Origin: Robiginitalea myxolifaciens
GTDB lineage: Bacteria > Bacteroidota > Bacteroidia > Flavobacteriales > Flavobacteriaceae
Assembly: GCF_900115205.1 (NCBI RefSeq)
Contig: NZ_FOYQ01000001.1
Coordinates: 346,988-410,987, forward strand
Reading direction: 5' to 3'
Length of the DNA: 64,000 nucleotides
The notes below the pieces were generated by a model. The model saw nothing but the letters and a program-made list of their open reading frames with translations. It was not told where the DNA came from and searched no databases. Shown in pieces: positions 38,465 through 46,746 of this stretch. Position 1 is the stretch's first letter. Each line of letters starts with the position of its first letter. The translations under genes and the position numbers were made by a program.

Positions 38465-39478
38465 TCAACTCTGGATGTGGAACATTTCGTTCAGCTTGCG
38501 AATTTGCTCAGGCCTCCCCAATACAATTACCTTGCTTTTGGGCTGCAGGGGAAGATCCGCCTCCGGATTGATAATGTAGGTGCCATCCGGCTTAATGTAT
38601 CCAATTATGGTACACCCGGTTTTGCGCCTTAAATCCAGATCGCGCAGGGTGTTGCAATCGACCTGATTTCGAAAATCTTCAATTTCCACTTCCTCAAGGT
38701 TGGTGGTGTCCTCCCCTTCCTCCATGGACAGTTGGTCCATAAAGGTTATCAAGTCAGGAAGTACCACCAGAGAAGCCATGTGATCCCCTCCGATCTTATC
38801 GGGCATGATTACTTTATTCGCACCGGCAAGCTCCAGTTTCTTGACCGAAGAAATCTGGGATGCCCTGCTTATTATATTGAGACCGGGATTGAGCTGCCGT
38901 GCCGTAAGGACAACAAAAAGATTGGCCGCGTCGTCGGGGAGGGCAGCGATCAGGTACTGCGCTTTGAGGATACCTGCTTCTTCAAGGATCTCATCCTCAT
39001 TGGCATCTCCTTCTACAAAGAGGAATTCCTCTTCGTGCTTTTCAATGATTTCCCGATCCCGCTCAACAATTACAAAGGGACGTTTGTAGGCCTGAAGCCG
39101 CTGCACGGCCTGGGCGCCATTGCGTCCGAATCCGCAGACGATTACGTGATTCTCCAATTGGTCAATTTGTTGTTTCACTTTCTTCTTCTTTAAGGTTTGC
39201 AGAGAATTCCTGCTGAGGATGTACTCCGTAATCACCGAAATCGCGAACGCAAAAATGAAGACGCTGCTGATAATGAGGATTACAGTAAAAAGGCGTGTTG
39301 GGGTGTCCAGGGGACGTACTTCCTGAAATCCCACAGTGGTCACGGTTATTATGGTCATGTACAGGGCTTCCGACCAGCTGTAATCGGCCAGTATGCGATA
39401 CCCCATAACCCCAAGAATTAGGACCGAGGTCATCAGGAAAAGGGCCAGGTATATTTTAGAACGGAAGAGTCTGACCAT
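38465..39478 (-). CDS. Potassium channel with TrkA-N/TrkA-C (RCK) domains
   Basis: 337 residues. Two membrane helices flank a pore loop with filter TVTTVGFQEV in place of the canonical TVGYGD. A TrkA-N Rossmann domain follows (HVIVCGFGRNGAQAVQRLQA), with ligand-binding FVEGDANEDEILEEAG, then a TrkA-C domain near the C terminus. The two-helix plus RCK layout is that of MthK/Kch-like ligand-gated K+ channels. It starts two bases after the PspC gene, so the two are probably cotranslated. Confidence 0.9.
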   Translation of the reverse strand: MVRLFRSKIYLALFLMTSVLILGVMGYRILADYSWSEALYMTIITVTTVGFQEVRPLDTPTRLFTVILIISSVFIFAFAISVITEYILSRNSLQTLKKKKVKQQIDQLENHVIVCGFGRNGAQAVQRLQAYKRPFVIVERDREIIEKHEEEFLFVEGDANEDEILEEAGILKAQYLIAALPDDAANLFVVLTARQLNPGLNIISRASQISSVKKLELAGANKVIMPDKIGGDHMASLVVLPDLITFMDQLSMEEGEDTTNLEEVEIEDFRNQVDCNTLRDLDLRRKTGCTIIGYIKPDGTYIINPEADLPLQPKSKVIVLGRPEQIRKLNEMFHIQS

Positions 39479-39480
39479 AA

Positions 39481-39708
39481 TTAGAGATCAAAAACCGAGG
39501 TACGCTTGGTATAAATCAAATCTTTAATCCGGAGCCAGAATGCCAGAAAGAGATAGAGGGCGAAACCAAATCCCAGCGTTACAAAAGTGAGGTAAATGAA
39601 GGAGGTGCGGACCACCCGGGTACGAATACCCAATCGCTCCGCAATCCTGCGACAAACTTCAAAGCCCCGCTTTTGAAAATAATATAAGGTCGAATAGAAA
39701 AACTGCAT
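39481..39708 (-). CDS. PspC domain membrane protein
   Basis: 75 residues. The PspC-type helix (GFEVCRRIAERLGIRTRVVR) precedes one or two membrane segments (TSFIYLTFVTLGFGFALYLF). It ends in YTKRTSVFDL, which I recognise from flavobacterial members of the family. PspC proteins help sense envelope stress in proteobacteria, but no pspA partner is present, so the function is open. It sits between the rhodanese gene and the K+ channel in one operon. Confidence 0.85.
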   Translation of the reverse strand: MQFFYSTLYYFQKRGFEVCRRIAERLGIRTRVVRTSFIYLTFVTLGFGFALYLFLAFWLRIKDLIYTKRTSVFDL

Positions 39709-39746
39709 TGTCCCGGGAAATGTGTTTCACTGCGCTGGCAGGCGGA

Positions 39747-40061
39747 TTAATCTTCTACGACCTCCCCTTCCCATTCCATCATTCCTCCCAATAAATTGTG
39801 GGTATTGGAAATGCCGCGGCTGTTCATAATCGCACATGCCTGTCCGCTTCTGTTGCCGGATCTGCAATAGACGTAATAGGTTTTAGACTTGTCCAAAGCA
39901 TCGATTCCCTGCACAAACTCAGCCCCCCCATAAAAGTCAATAAAAAGGGCGCCGGGGATATAACCATCTTCGATTTCTGCCTCGGTACGTACATCGAGGA
40001 TTACAGCTTCAGGATCTTCCTGAGCCTTTTTCCACCAATCATCCTGAGTTAAATCTGCCAT
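39747..40061 (-). CDS. Rhodanese-like domain protein
   Basis: 104 residues, a single cytoplasmic rhodanese domain without a signal peptide. The active-site loop is YCRSGNRSGQA with catalytic Cys, and the N-terminal DVRTEAEIEDGYIPGALFID is typical. Such proteins carry sulfane sulfur; the acceptor is unknown. It is the first gene of a probable operon with the PspC and channel genes. Confidence 0.9.
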   Translation of the reverse strand: MADLTQDDWWKKAQEDPEAVILDVRTEAEIEDGYIPGALFIDFYGGAEFVQGIDALDKSKTYYVYCRSGNRSGQACAIMNSRGISNTHNLLGGMMEWEGEVVED

Positions 40062-40079
40062 ATATATATGTTATTGCTT

Positions 40080-40087
40080 CAAAAATA
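40080..40087 (-). promoter_or_regulatory. -7 promoter element (TATTTTTG) of the rhodanese-PspC-channel operon
   Basis: An exact TAnnTTTG match on the minus strand with a predicted start near 40075, about 14 bases before the rhodanese ATG. Confidence 0.5.
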
Positions 40088-40212
40088 CAATTAAAGCCGA
40101 AACCAACGCACATATCCGCCTGGCGGCTTGACCGTTTTCCCTGGGGAATATCCCTTTAAGAGTTTTAACAAAAGTTTATCTTCTAGATATTAGGACGGTT
40201 TGATTTTGTCTT

Positions 40213-40236
40213 TACATTTGTATATACAATTATTGT
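40213..40236 (+). promoter_or_regulatory. Promoter and palindromic operator of the marR cluster
   Basis: A TACATTTG -7 element (40213-40220) overlaps the 12-bp perfect palindrome TTGTATATACAA (40218-40229). This in turn overlaps ACAATTATTGT (40226-40236). The palindromes cover the expected start of transcription 14 bases before marR, so binding of MarR there would block its own promoter. Autorepression is inferred. Confidence 0.65.
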
Positions 40237-40242
40237 AAAAAC

Positions 40243-40689
40243 ATGAATGTAGAGGAAGTTATCAAATCCGGAGTAATGCTCCCCCCTGACCGGAGGACGA
40301 TTATTCATTTACTACTGGTTGGTAATCGAATCAACGATGCGCTGAGTCAATCCCTCAAACCTTTTGGTGTTTCCCTGCAACAATTCAATGTATTGCGGAT
40401 CTTAAGAGGTCAAAAGGGGGAACCGGCGAATCTGAGCACGCTGAACGAGCGCATGGTACATAAAATGAGCAATACAACCCGACTGGTCGATAAACTAATC
40501 AGTCGCGGGTTTGTAGATCGTCAGGTTTGCCCTTCGAACCGTCGCAAGGTGGAAATTACAATCACCACAGCAGGAGAAAAGGCACTGACCCAAATGGACC
40601 AGGCAATCGATCAGACACAATCCGAACTAACCCGGGATTTTGATGACGAAATGCTGGCAACCCTAAACGAGCTGCTCGATAAATTCTGA
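40243..40689 (+). CDS. MarR family transcriptional regulator
   Basis: 148 residues. A winged helix-turn-helix core is visible: FNVLRILRGQKGEPANLSTL, then ERMVHKMSNTTRLVDKLISR (recognition helix) and GFVDRQVCPSNRRKVEITIT (wing). MarR proteins bind as dimers to palindromes and are released by small ligands or oxidation. The lone Cys in the wing (VCPSNRR) might sense redox; this is speculation. It heads a cluster with a nitroreductase and YceI, 53 bases upstream of the former. Confidence 0.92.
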   Translation: MNVEEVIKSGVMLPPDRRTIIHLLLVGNRINDALSQSLKPFGVSLQQFNVLRILRGQKGEPANLSTLNERMVHKMSNTTRLVDKLISRGFVDRQVCPSNRRKVEITITTAGEKALTQMDQAIDQTQSELTRDFDDEMLATLNELLDKF

Positions 40690-40744
40690 CGTTGACATTC
40701 ACACTGAAAGTATTCCAATAACCCTAGAAAAGAACTACCATAAA

Positions 40745-41404
40745 ATGATTACTACAAAAGAAAAAGCGATTAACGCTTCCCTGATCGAAGACCTTAACTG
40801 GCGCTATGCCACCAAGAAATTTGACGCTGAGAAAAAGGTATCGGATGCAGATTTAAAAACCCTGCTCGATGTGCTTCAGCTGAGTCCATCTTCCTATGGC
40901 CTGCAACCCTATCACTTCTTTGTGATTACCGACCCTGAACTGCGCGCTAAAATTCGTCCGATAAGCTGGGACCAATCGCAAGTTACCGACAGTTCTCATT
41001 TGATCGTTTTTACGCATCAGACCGACTTCGGGCCCGAATTAATCGACTCTTACCTCGAGCATGTCGCGGAGCAACGAAACCTGAATACTGAAGCGCTGCA
41101 GGGGTATGGCGATTTCATGAAAAGCAAATTGCTGGAACTCCCTGCAGATCAAAAAGCAAACTGGACAGCACGGCAGGCATATATCGCCTTTGGCAACCTG
41201 ATGAATGCCGCTGCCCAGATGCACATCGATATATGCCCAATGGAAGGATTTGATGTCCAGGCGTTAAACCAAATTCTCGGCCTGGATTCTAAGAACGTAT
41301 CGGCTGTAGCCATGGCTGCAGTGGGATATCGCTCTGAAGAAGACCAAACCCAACACCAGGCGAAAGTGCGTCGCCCGGAAAACGAATTATTCACGTGGCT
41401 TTAA
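40745..41404 (+). CDS. NAD(P)H-dependent nitroreductase family oxidoreductase
   Basis: 219 residues, an NfsB-like FMN enzyme. Family elements: NWRYATKKFDAEKKVSDADL (FMN phosphate contact near the N terminus), LQLSPSSYGLQPYHFFVI and the C-terminal VAAVGYRSEEDQT-like MAAVGYRSEEDQTQ. It would reduce nitro compounds or quinones with NAD(P)H. Its position between marR and yceI suggests induction by a MarR ligand such as a quinone or other electrophile. Confidence 0.92.
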   Translation: MITTKEKAINASLIEDLNWRYATKKFDAEKKVSDADLKTLLDVLQLSPSSYGLQPYHFFVITDPELRAKIRPISWDQSQVTDSSHLIVFTHQTDFGPELIDSYLEHVAEQRNLNTEALQGYGDFMKSKLLELPADQKANWTARQAYIAFGNLMNAAAQMHIDICPMEGFDVQALNQILGLDSKNVSAVAMAAVGYRSEEDQTQHQAKVRRPENELFTWL

Positions 41405-41467
41405 GTCACTCCCTATATAACACGATTACTAAAACAATTCATTCACATTAATTACTTCAAAAACACC

Positions 41468-42058
41468 ATGAAAAAACAAGTTGCATTTTTAGCCCTGGCC
41501 CTGGCGTTCAGCACAGCTGCCCAAGCCACAGAGCCTATTGAAAAAGAAACCAAAACGGTAAACGCAGAAAAAAGCACCGTTACCTGGAAAGCTTACAAAG
41601 TAACCGGATCACACACAGGAACCGTAGACCTGAATTCCGGAGCCCTGATGTTCGAGGATGGTGCCCTGGTAGGTGGGGAATTTTCCGTGAATATGACCAC
41701 CTTAACAGCCACTGACCTGGAAGGAGACAGCCGTGCCAAATTGGTAGGCCACCTGAAGTCTGACGACTTCTTTTCAGTAGAGAAGTACAACGAGTCTACC
41801 CTGGTTTTCACTGGGATTAAGTCCACAGGTAAAAACTCATACGAGGTAACCGGAGATCTGACCATCAAAGGGATTACAAAACCTGTGACTTTTGACCTGA
41901 GCGTATATGGAAGTAAAGCTACTGCAACCCTTAAGGTAGACCGTGCAGCGTACGATGTGCGTTACGGGTCCGGAAGCTTCTTTGACAATCTCGGAGACAA
42001 AACTATCTACGATGAGTTTGACCTGGTTGTAGATCTGGAGTGGGATCCTGCAAGTTAA
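41468..42058 (+). CDS. YceI family periplasmic protein
   Basis: 196 residues. A signal peptide (MKKQVAFLALALAFSTAAQA) is followed by the YceI lipocalin-like barrel: STVTWKAYKVTGSHTGTVDL, HLKSDDFFSVEKYNESTLVF, and GDLTIKGITKPVTFDLSVYG. YceI proteins bind isoprenoid-type lipids such as polyprenyl quinones in the periplasm. It is last in the MarR cluster. The trp promoter begins within a few bases of its stop. Confidence 0.93.
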   Translation: MKKQVAFLALALAFSTAAQATEPIEKETKTVNAEKSTVTWKAYKVTGSHTGTVDLNSGALMFEDGALVGGEFSVNMTTLTATDLEGDSRAKLVGHLKSDDFFSVEKYNESTLVFTGIKSTGKNSYEVTGDLTIKGITKPVTFDLSVYGSKATATLKVDRAAYDVRYGSGSFFDNLGDKTIYDEFDLVVDLEWDPAS

Positions 42059-42059
42059 G

Positions 42060-42090
42060 TTTGCAAACTCAATTTTCCTTTCTATATTTG
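42060..42090 (+). promoter_or_regulatory. Promoter of the trp operon
   Basis: A TTTG -33 element (42060-42063), a 19-base spacer and an exact TATATTTG -7 element (42083-42090). The expected start is near 42095-42096, only two or three bases before the leader-peptide ATG, so the leader peptide would be nearly leaderless. Confidence 0.75.
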
Positions 42091-42097
42091 AATCGAA

Positions 42098-42154
42098 ATG
42101 AGAAACAATATGGTACATAACTGGTGGTGGTCCCTGAAGAGCGAAAATTCGTGA
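42098..42154 (+). CDS. trpL: trp operon leader peptide (attenuator peptide)
   Basis: An 18-codon frame, MRNNMVHNWWWSLKSENS, stops at TGA 42152-42154. Three adjacent Trp codons (42122-42130) sit between the promoter and a terminator just ahead of trpE, which is the hallmark of a ribosome-mediated attenuator. Stalling at the Trp codons would leave 42149-42155 free to form the antiterminator, while a ribosome at the stop codon would cover it. Confidence 0.88.
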   Translation: MRNNMVHNWWWSLKSENS

Positions 42155-42218
42155 CTTGAGACCCTCCTGTTTGTATCTTATATAATAAAAGGCTTGTCTG
42201 TCACGACAGGCCTTTTTT
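42149..42218 (+). terminator. trp attenuator: terminator with competing antiterminator
   Basis: The terminator pairs AAAGGCTTGTC (42188-42198) with GACAGGCCTTT (42205-42215) around TGTCAC and is followed by T residues. The competing antiterminator pairs TCGTGAC (42149-42155, overlapping the leader stop codon) with GTCACGA (42200-42206), which uses the terminator loop and the start of its 3' arm. The two folds exclude each other. Confidence 0.85.
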
Positions 42219-42240
42219 AATTGCCATCAATAATAAAACC

Positions 42241-43638
42241 ATGGCTTACCCACTGAAGACATTTTATAAAAAAATACTGGCGGATACCATCACGCCGGTA
42301 AGTGTCTACCTGAAAATCCGGGATCAGTTTCCCGGGAGTATTCTGCTGGAAAGTAGCGATTACCACGCCAACGATAATTCCTTCTCGTATATCTGCTGTA
42401 ATCCCATCGCCAGCATCAAGGTTCAGAATCAGGAGTTGCATACCGTTTACCCGGATGGAACCACCAGCAGCAAACCCATAGATGCCAAGGTAAATGTTCC
42501 TTCAGAGATCCACCGATTTGCCGGCCAGTTTGAGTCTGAGGACCACGATTTCAAGTTTATAACCAACGGGTTATTCGGATATATGGCCTATGATGCTGTC
42601 CGCTATTTTGAGGACATTCAGATTGGCCAAAAACCCAATTCCCCTGAGATTCCCGAAATCTACTATGCCGTATACCAGAATGTGATCGCAATCGATCATT
42701 TTAAGAACGAAGCGTATCTCTTTGCCCATAGTTTCAGCGGGGAAAATAATATTGAGCGCCTGGAGCAGTTGCTCTCGGTGCAAACTTTCGCTTCCTATCG
42801 GTTCCGGAAAGTGGGCGAAACCCAGAGTAACCTGGAAGATGAAGACTACCTGGAGCATGTGGCCAGGGCCAAAAAGCACTGTGCCCGGGGTGATGTCTTC
42901 CAGCTGGTACTCTCGCGCCGATTCAATCAGGAATTTAAGGGGGATGAATTTAATGTGTATCGAGCCCTTCGTTCGATTAACCCCTCCCCTTACCTATTCT
43001 ATTTTGACTACGGGGATTTTAAAATTTTTGGAAGTTCGCCTGAAGCGCAATTGGTTGTTAAGAACGGTAAGGCCGAAATCCATCCCATCGCAGGAACCTT
43101 TCGCCGGACCGGCAACGATGAAGAGGATGCCCAGCTTGCCCTTAAACTGGCTGCCGATGAAAAGGAAAACAGCGAACATGTCATGCTCGTAGACCTTGCG
43201 CGCAATGACCTGAGCCGCAATGGAAATACGGTTCAGGTGGAAACCTACCGGGAGGTGCAATACTTCTCGCATGTTATCCACCTGGTATCCAAGGTTACCG
43301 GACAAAAGAAAGGGGATATTCCTACCATGAATGTGGTAGCGGATACCTTCCCTGCAGGAACCTTAAGCGGAGCACCAAAGCATCGGGCCATGCAGCTTAT
43401 CGAAGACTACGAAACCACCAGTCGGACTTTTTATGGCGGGGCCATTGGTTTTATGGCCTTCGACGGGGATTTCAACCACGCCATCATGATTCGAACCTTC
43501 CTGAGCCGGAATCACCAGCTCTACTATCAGGCCGGCGCCGGCCTAGTTGCGGCCTCGGATCCGAAGGCCGAATTGCAGGAGACGTACAACAAACTGGGAG
43601 CGCTCAACCAGGCCCTCGAAATCGCAGAAACGCTTTGA
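42241..43638 (+). CDS. trpE: Anthranilate synthase component I
   Basis: 465 residues. It makes anthranilate from chorismate with ammonia from TrpG. The chorismate-binding domain shows RRFNQEFKGDEFNVYRALRS, HPIAGTFRRTGNDEEDA, DLARNDLSR and FPAGTLSGAPKHRAMQLIED. The N-terminal LLESSD (residues about 37-42) is the element linked to Trp feedback inhibition in other TrpE proteins. It is the first structural gene behind the attenuator. Confidence 0.97.
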   Translation: MAYPLKTFYKKILADTITPVSVYLKIRDQFPGSILLESSDYHANDNSFSYICCNPIASIKVQNQELHTVYPDGTTSSKPIDAKVNVPSEIHRFAGQFESEDHDFKFITNGLFGYMAYDAVRYFEDIQIGQKPNSPEIPEIYYAVYQNVIAIDHFKNEAYLFAHSFSGENNIERLEQLLSVQTFASYRFRKVGETQSNLEDEDYLEHVARAKKHCARGDVFQLVLSRRFNQEFKGDEFNVYRALRSINPSPYLFYFDYGDFKIFGSSPEAQLVVKNGKAEIHPIAGTFRRTGNDEEDAQLALKLAADEKENSEHVMLVDLARNDLSRNGNTVQVETYREVQYFSHVIHLVSKVTGQKKGDIPTMNVVADTFPAGTLSGAPKHRAMQLIEDYETTSRTFYGGAIGFMAFDGDFNHAIMIRTFLSRNHQLYYQAGAGLVAASDPKAELQETYNKLGALNQALEIAETL

Positions 43639-43639
43639 T

Positions 43640-44209
43640 ATGGAACCGGTACTGGTAATAGACAATTACGACAGTTTCACTTTTAACCTGGTCCATTACC
43701 TGGAGGACCTTGACCGTGAAGTAGTCGTTTATCGCAACGATAAAATTAGCCTGGAAGAAGTCGGGAAGTATTCCCATATCCTGCTTTCCCCTGGCCCGGG
43801 AATCCCCGATGAAGCCGGACTCCTGAAAGCCATCATTGAGCGCTACGGACCCGAAAAGAGAATCTTCGGGGTTTGTTTGGGGCAACAGGCGATTGGGGAA
43901 GTTTACGGAGGAAAACTCATAAACCTGCACAAGGTCTACCACGGCGTAGCCACCCCGATTACCCTGACAGAGGACGACTATATTTTCGAGGGACTCGATA
44001 AGCAGATTACTGTGGGCAGGTACCACAGTTGGGTGGTCGACTCAGATTTACCAGACGAACTGGAAGCCCTGGCCGTTGATGAGGCCGGACAATTGATGGC
44101 ACTGCGTCATCGGGATTACGATATTCGCGCCGTGCAATTCCACCCGGAATCCGTATTGACCCCAGAGGGGAAAAAAATGCTGTCTAACTGGTTAAATCAC
44201 AAGCCTTGA
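43640..44209 (+). CDS. trpG: Anthranilate synthase component II (glutamine amidotransferase)
   Basis: 189 residues from the ATG at 43640 (MEPVLVIDNYDSFTFNLVHY), one base after the trpE stop; the longer frame from 43547 lies inside trpE and is not used. The class I amidotransferase triad is present: Cys in GVCLGQQAIGE, and His and Glu in VQFHPESVLT. It feeds ammonia to TrpE. Confidence 0.96.
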   Translation: MEPVLVIDNYDSFTFNLVHYLEDLDREVVVYRNDKISLEEVGKYSHILLSPGPGIPDEAGLLKAIIERYGPEKRIFGVCLGQQAIGEVYGGKLINLHKVYHGVATPITLTEDDYIFEGLDKQITVGRYHSWVVDSDLPDELEALAVDEAGQLMALRHRDYDIRAVQFHPESVLTPEGKKMLSNWLNHKP

Positions 44210-45198
44210 AAGAAACACTAAACGCCTTAATTGAACACCGGGTACTCAGCCGGGAACAAGCCCGGGAAGTCCTTATCGGTATTGCAGGCGGTGCCTATAA
44301 TCAAAGTCAGATTGCGGCTTTCCTGACCGTTTACATGATGCGGAGCATTACCACTGAAGAACTGGAAGGCTTTCGGGATGCCTTGCTAGAATTGTGCAAA
44401 GCAGTAGACCTAAATGGTGGGGAAGTCATTGACCTGTGCGGAACGGGCGGGGATGGAAAAAACACCTTCAATATTTCCACCCTGGCTTCCTTTGTTACCG
44501 CAGGCGCAGGGATACCAGTTGCCAAGCACGGGAATTACGGAGTGAGCTCGCATTGCGGTAGTAGCAATGTGCTGGAATTCCTCGGGGTAAAATTCAGCGA
44601 TGATGCGGACTTTCTCAATCGCTGTATCGATAAAGCCGGAATAAGCATCCTGCACGCTCCCCTCTTTCACCCGGCCATGAAAAACGTGGCCCCGATACGC
44701 CGGGAACTGGGGGTAAAAACCTTCTTTAATATGCTGGGGCCAATGGTTAATCCCGCCTTTCCTAAATATCAAATGGTCGGGGTCTTTAATCTGGAGCTGG
44801 CCCGGATTTACGGCTACCTCTATCAGAACACGGATAAGACCTACAGCATCCTCCACGCCCTGGACGGCTATGACGAAATTTCCCTCACGGGCAAGGCTAA
44901 GCGGATCAGCAATCAAGAGGAAGCTACGCTATCGCCTGAAGATTTTGGCCTGGAAGCGCTTAGTCCGGAGGCAATCGGAGGCGGAGAAAGTATCGAAGAG
45001 GCAGCGGGAATTTTCCTCAAGGTGCTGCAAGGCCGGGGAACTGCTGCGCAGGAGGCGGTTGTTTGCGCCAATGCCGGGGTAGCGATTGCTACCGCAAGGA
45101 ATGTAAGCCCGAAAGCGGGTTATGAAATGGCTGTTGAATCCCTGAAAAGCGGGGCTGGCCTGGACCGGTTGCGAACCCTGCAGGAATTAAGTAGGTAA
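44206..45198 (+). CDS. trpD: Anthranilate phosphoribosyltransferase
   Basis: 330 residues. The start is TTG at 44206, overlapping the trpG stop by four bases (TTGA). It transfers phosphoribose from PRPP to anthranilate. Signature: DLCGTGGDGKNTFNISTLAS (PRPP loop), KHGNYGVSSHCGSSNVLE and the ARNVSPKAGYEMAVESL tail. Translational coupling to trpG is likely. Confidence 0.96.
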   Translation: MKETLNALIEHRVLSREQAREVLIGIAGGAYNQSQIAAFLTVYMMRSITTEELEGFRDALLELCKAVDLNGGEVIDLCGTGGDGKNTFNISTLASFVTAGAGIPVAKHGNYGVSSHCGSSNVLEFLGVKFSDDADFLNRCIDKAGISILHAPLFHPAMKNVAPIRRELGVKTFFNMLGPMVNPAFPKYQMVGVFNLELARIYGYLYQNTDKTYSILHALDGYDEISLTGKAKRISNQEEATLSPEDFGLEALSPEAIGGGESIEEAAGIFLKVLQGRGTAAQEAVVCANAGVAIATARNVSPKAGYEMAVESLKSGAGLDRLRTLQELSR

Positions 45199-45208
45199 AC
45201 CCGGAATT

Positions 45209-46012
45209 ATGAGTGCTACATCTGCTACCAATATACTCGATCGCATTGCCGCCCATAAAAAGGTGGAAGTTGCCTTAAAAAAAGAGGTGCTTCCGGCAGC
45301 TCAACTGCGTGAGTTTCCATTGTTTTCCCGGGAAACCACTTCCATGGCAGATTCCCTCAGGAAGCGACCTTTTGGGATTATCGCAGAACACAAAAGGCGG
45401 TCTCCTTCCCGAGCCGCCATCAACCTGAATGTAGCCCTGCCCGATGTGGTGCGGGGATATACGCAGGCAGGTGCGGGAGGAATCTCGGTACTTACCGACG
45501 GCACCTTCTTCGGTGGCTCCCTGGACGACCTGCTTCAGGCGCGCGCCTGTACGGAACTCCCTTTACTGCGTAAGGAATTTATCCTGGATCCCTACCAGCT
45601 CCTGGAAGCCAAAGCCTATGGTGCCGATGCCATCCTGCTGATCGCAGCCATGCTGGACAGTAAGACGCTTGGGTATCTGGCCACTGAAGCCCGTGAGTTG
45701 GGAATGGAAGTATTATTAGAGGTACACTCGGCGGAAGAATGGGAGGCATGCCCTTCCGGGGCCGCCGATCTGGTAGGCGTCAATAACCGGAATCTGAAGA
45801 CCTTTGAGGTTAGCCTGGACACGAGCAGGGAGCTGGCCGCAAGAATCCCGGATACCCTGGTGCGCGTCTCCGAAAGCGGCCTGGCCCAGCCCGCTGACCT
45901 GCGCGAGTTAAAAGAACTCGGGTACGATGGATTTCTGATTGGGGAAACTTTTATGAAAGAGCCTGAACCGGGTTTGGCCCTGGAAGCATTTCTAAAAAAC
46001 TGTTCTACTTGA
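45209..46012 (+). CDS. trpC: Indole-3-glycerol phosphate synthase
   Basis: 267 residues, a monofunctional TIM-barrel enzyme not fused to TrpF. Key segments: FGIIAEHKRRSPSRAAINLN with the catalytic Lys, LLRKEFILDPYQLLEAKAYG, LLEVHSAEEWEA and VGVNNRNLKTFEVSLD, SESGLAQPADL. It closes the ring of carboxyphenylamino-deoxyribulose phosphate. It starts ten bases after trpD. Confidence 0.97.
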   Translation: MSATSATNILDRIAAHKKVEVALKKEVLPAAQLREFPLFSRETTSMADSLRKRPFGIIAEHKRRSPSRAAINLNVALPDVVRGYTQAGAGGISVLTDGTFFGGSLDDLLQARACTELPLLRKEFILDPYQLLEAKAYGADAILLIAAMLDSKTLGYLATEARELGMEVLLEVHSAEEWEACPSGAADLVGVNNRNLKTFEVSLDTSRELAARIPDTLVRVSESGLAQPADLRELKELGYDGFLIGETFMKEPEPGLALEAFLKNCST

Positions 46013-46746
46013 ATTCGGAAAAAACACATAAGACCACCCGAACTGAAACCCTTAAGATCAAGGTATGCGGGATGAAACACAATCCGGATGCTGTGGCCGC
46101 TTTACACCCGGAATATCTTGGCTTTATCTTTTGGGACGGTTCGTCCCGTTTTGTGGGTTCCCCGGAAAATTTGTTGGAGCATCCCGGGAGTCCGGTTGCT
46201 GATCAGGTCCCTGAACTGGTCGGTGTTTTTGTGGACGCCGCACCCGATTATATTTTGAGGATAGTGGATCTTTATGCCCTGGATATGATCCAATTACATG
46301 GAGATGAGAGCCCCGAATACTGCCAGCGTCTGAAAGACGAGCTGGAACAACGCCAGGCGAGCAATCCATCGGGAAACCATAAGGTCAAAATCATTAAAGC
46401 TTTTGCCGTGGGCAACGCTTTTGACTTTGATAGCCTTACCCCTTTTCTGGGGCCATGCGACTTTTTCCTTTTTGATAGCCGCGGACCACTTCCCGGGGGA
46501 AACGGCACCCGCTTTAAGTGGGAATTACTGAAAGACTATCCTTTCGAAAAACCTTTCCTCCTGAGCGGGGGAATCAGTCCGGATAGTCTGACCGATTTAA
46601 AAGGCTTTATGAATTCAGAAGCAGCCGCATTTTGTATGGCCATAGATGTGAACAGTGGTTTTGAACTGCGGCCCGGAGAAAAAAACACAGGTGCCTTGCG
46701 CGCCTTTATGCATGAAATAAGAAAATCAAATAAACCCTTAGCATGA
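46009..46746 (+). CDS. trpF: Phosphoribosylanthranilate isomerase
   Basis: 245 residues, longer than the usual about 205. The start is TTG at 46009, overlapping the trpC stop by four bases. A 17-residue N-terminal extension precedes the conserved [15 protein letters not shown] with the catalytic Cys. [25 protein letters not shown], the catalytic Asp in [19 protein letters not shown] and [11 protein letters not shown] are intact. The extra length includes an insert near [14 protein letters not shown]. It converts PRA to CdRP. Confidence 0.95.
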   Translation: MNSEKTHKTTRTETLKIKVCGMKHNPDAVAALHPEYLGFIFWDGSSRFVGSPENLLEHPGSPVADQVPELVGVFVDAAPDYILRIVDLYALDMIQLHGDESPEYCQRLKDELEQRQASNPSGNHKVKIIKAFAVGNAFDFDSLTPFLGPCDFFLFDSRGPLPGGNGTRFKWELLKDYPFEKPFLLSGGISPDSLTDLKGFMNSEAAAFCMAIDVNSGFELRPGEKNTGALRAFMHEIRKSNKPLA

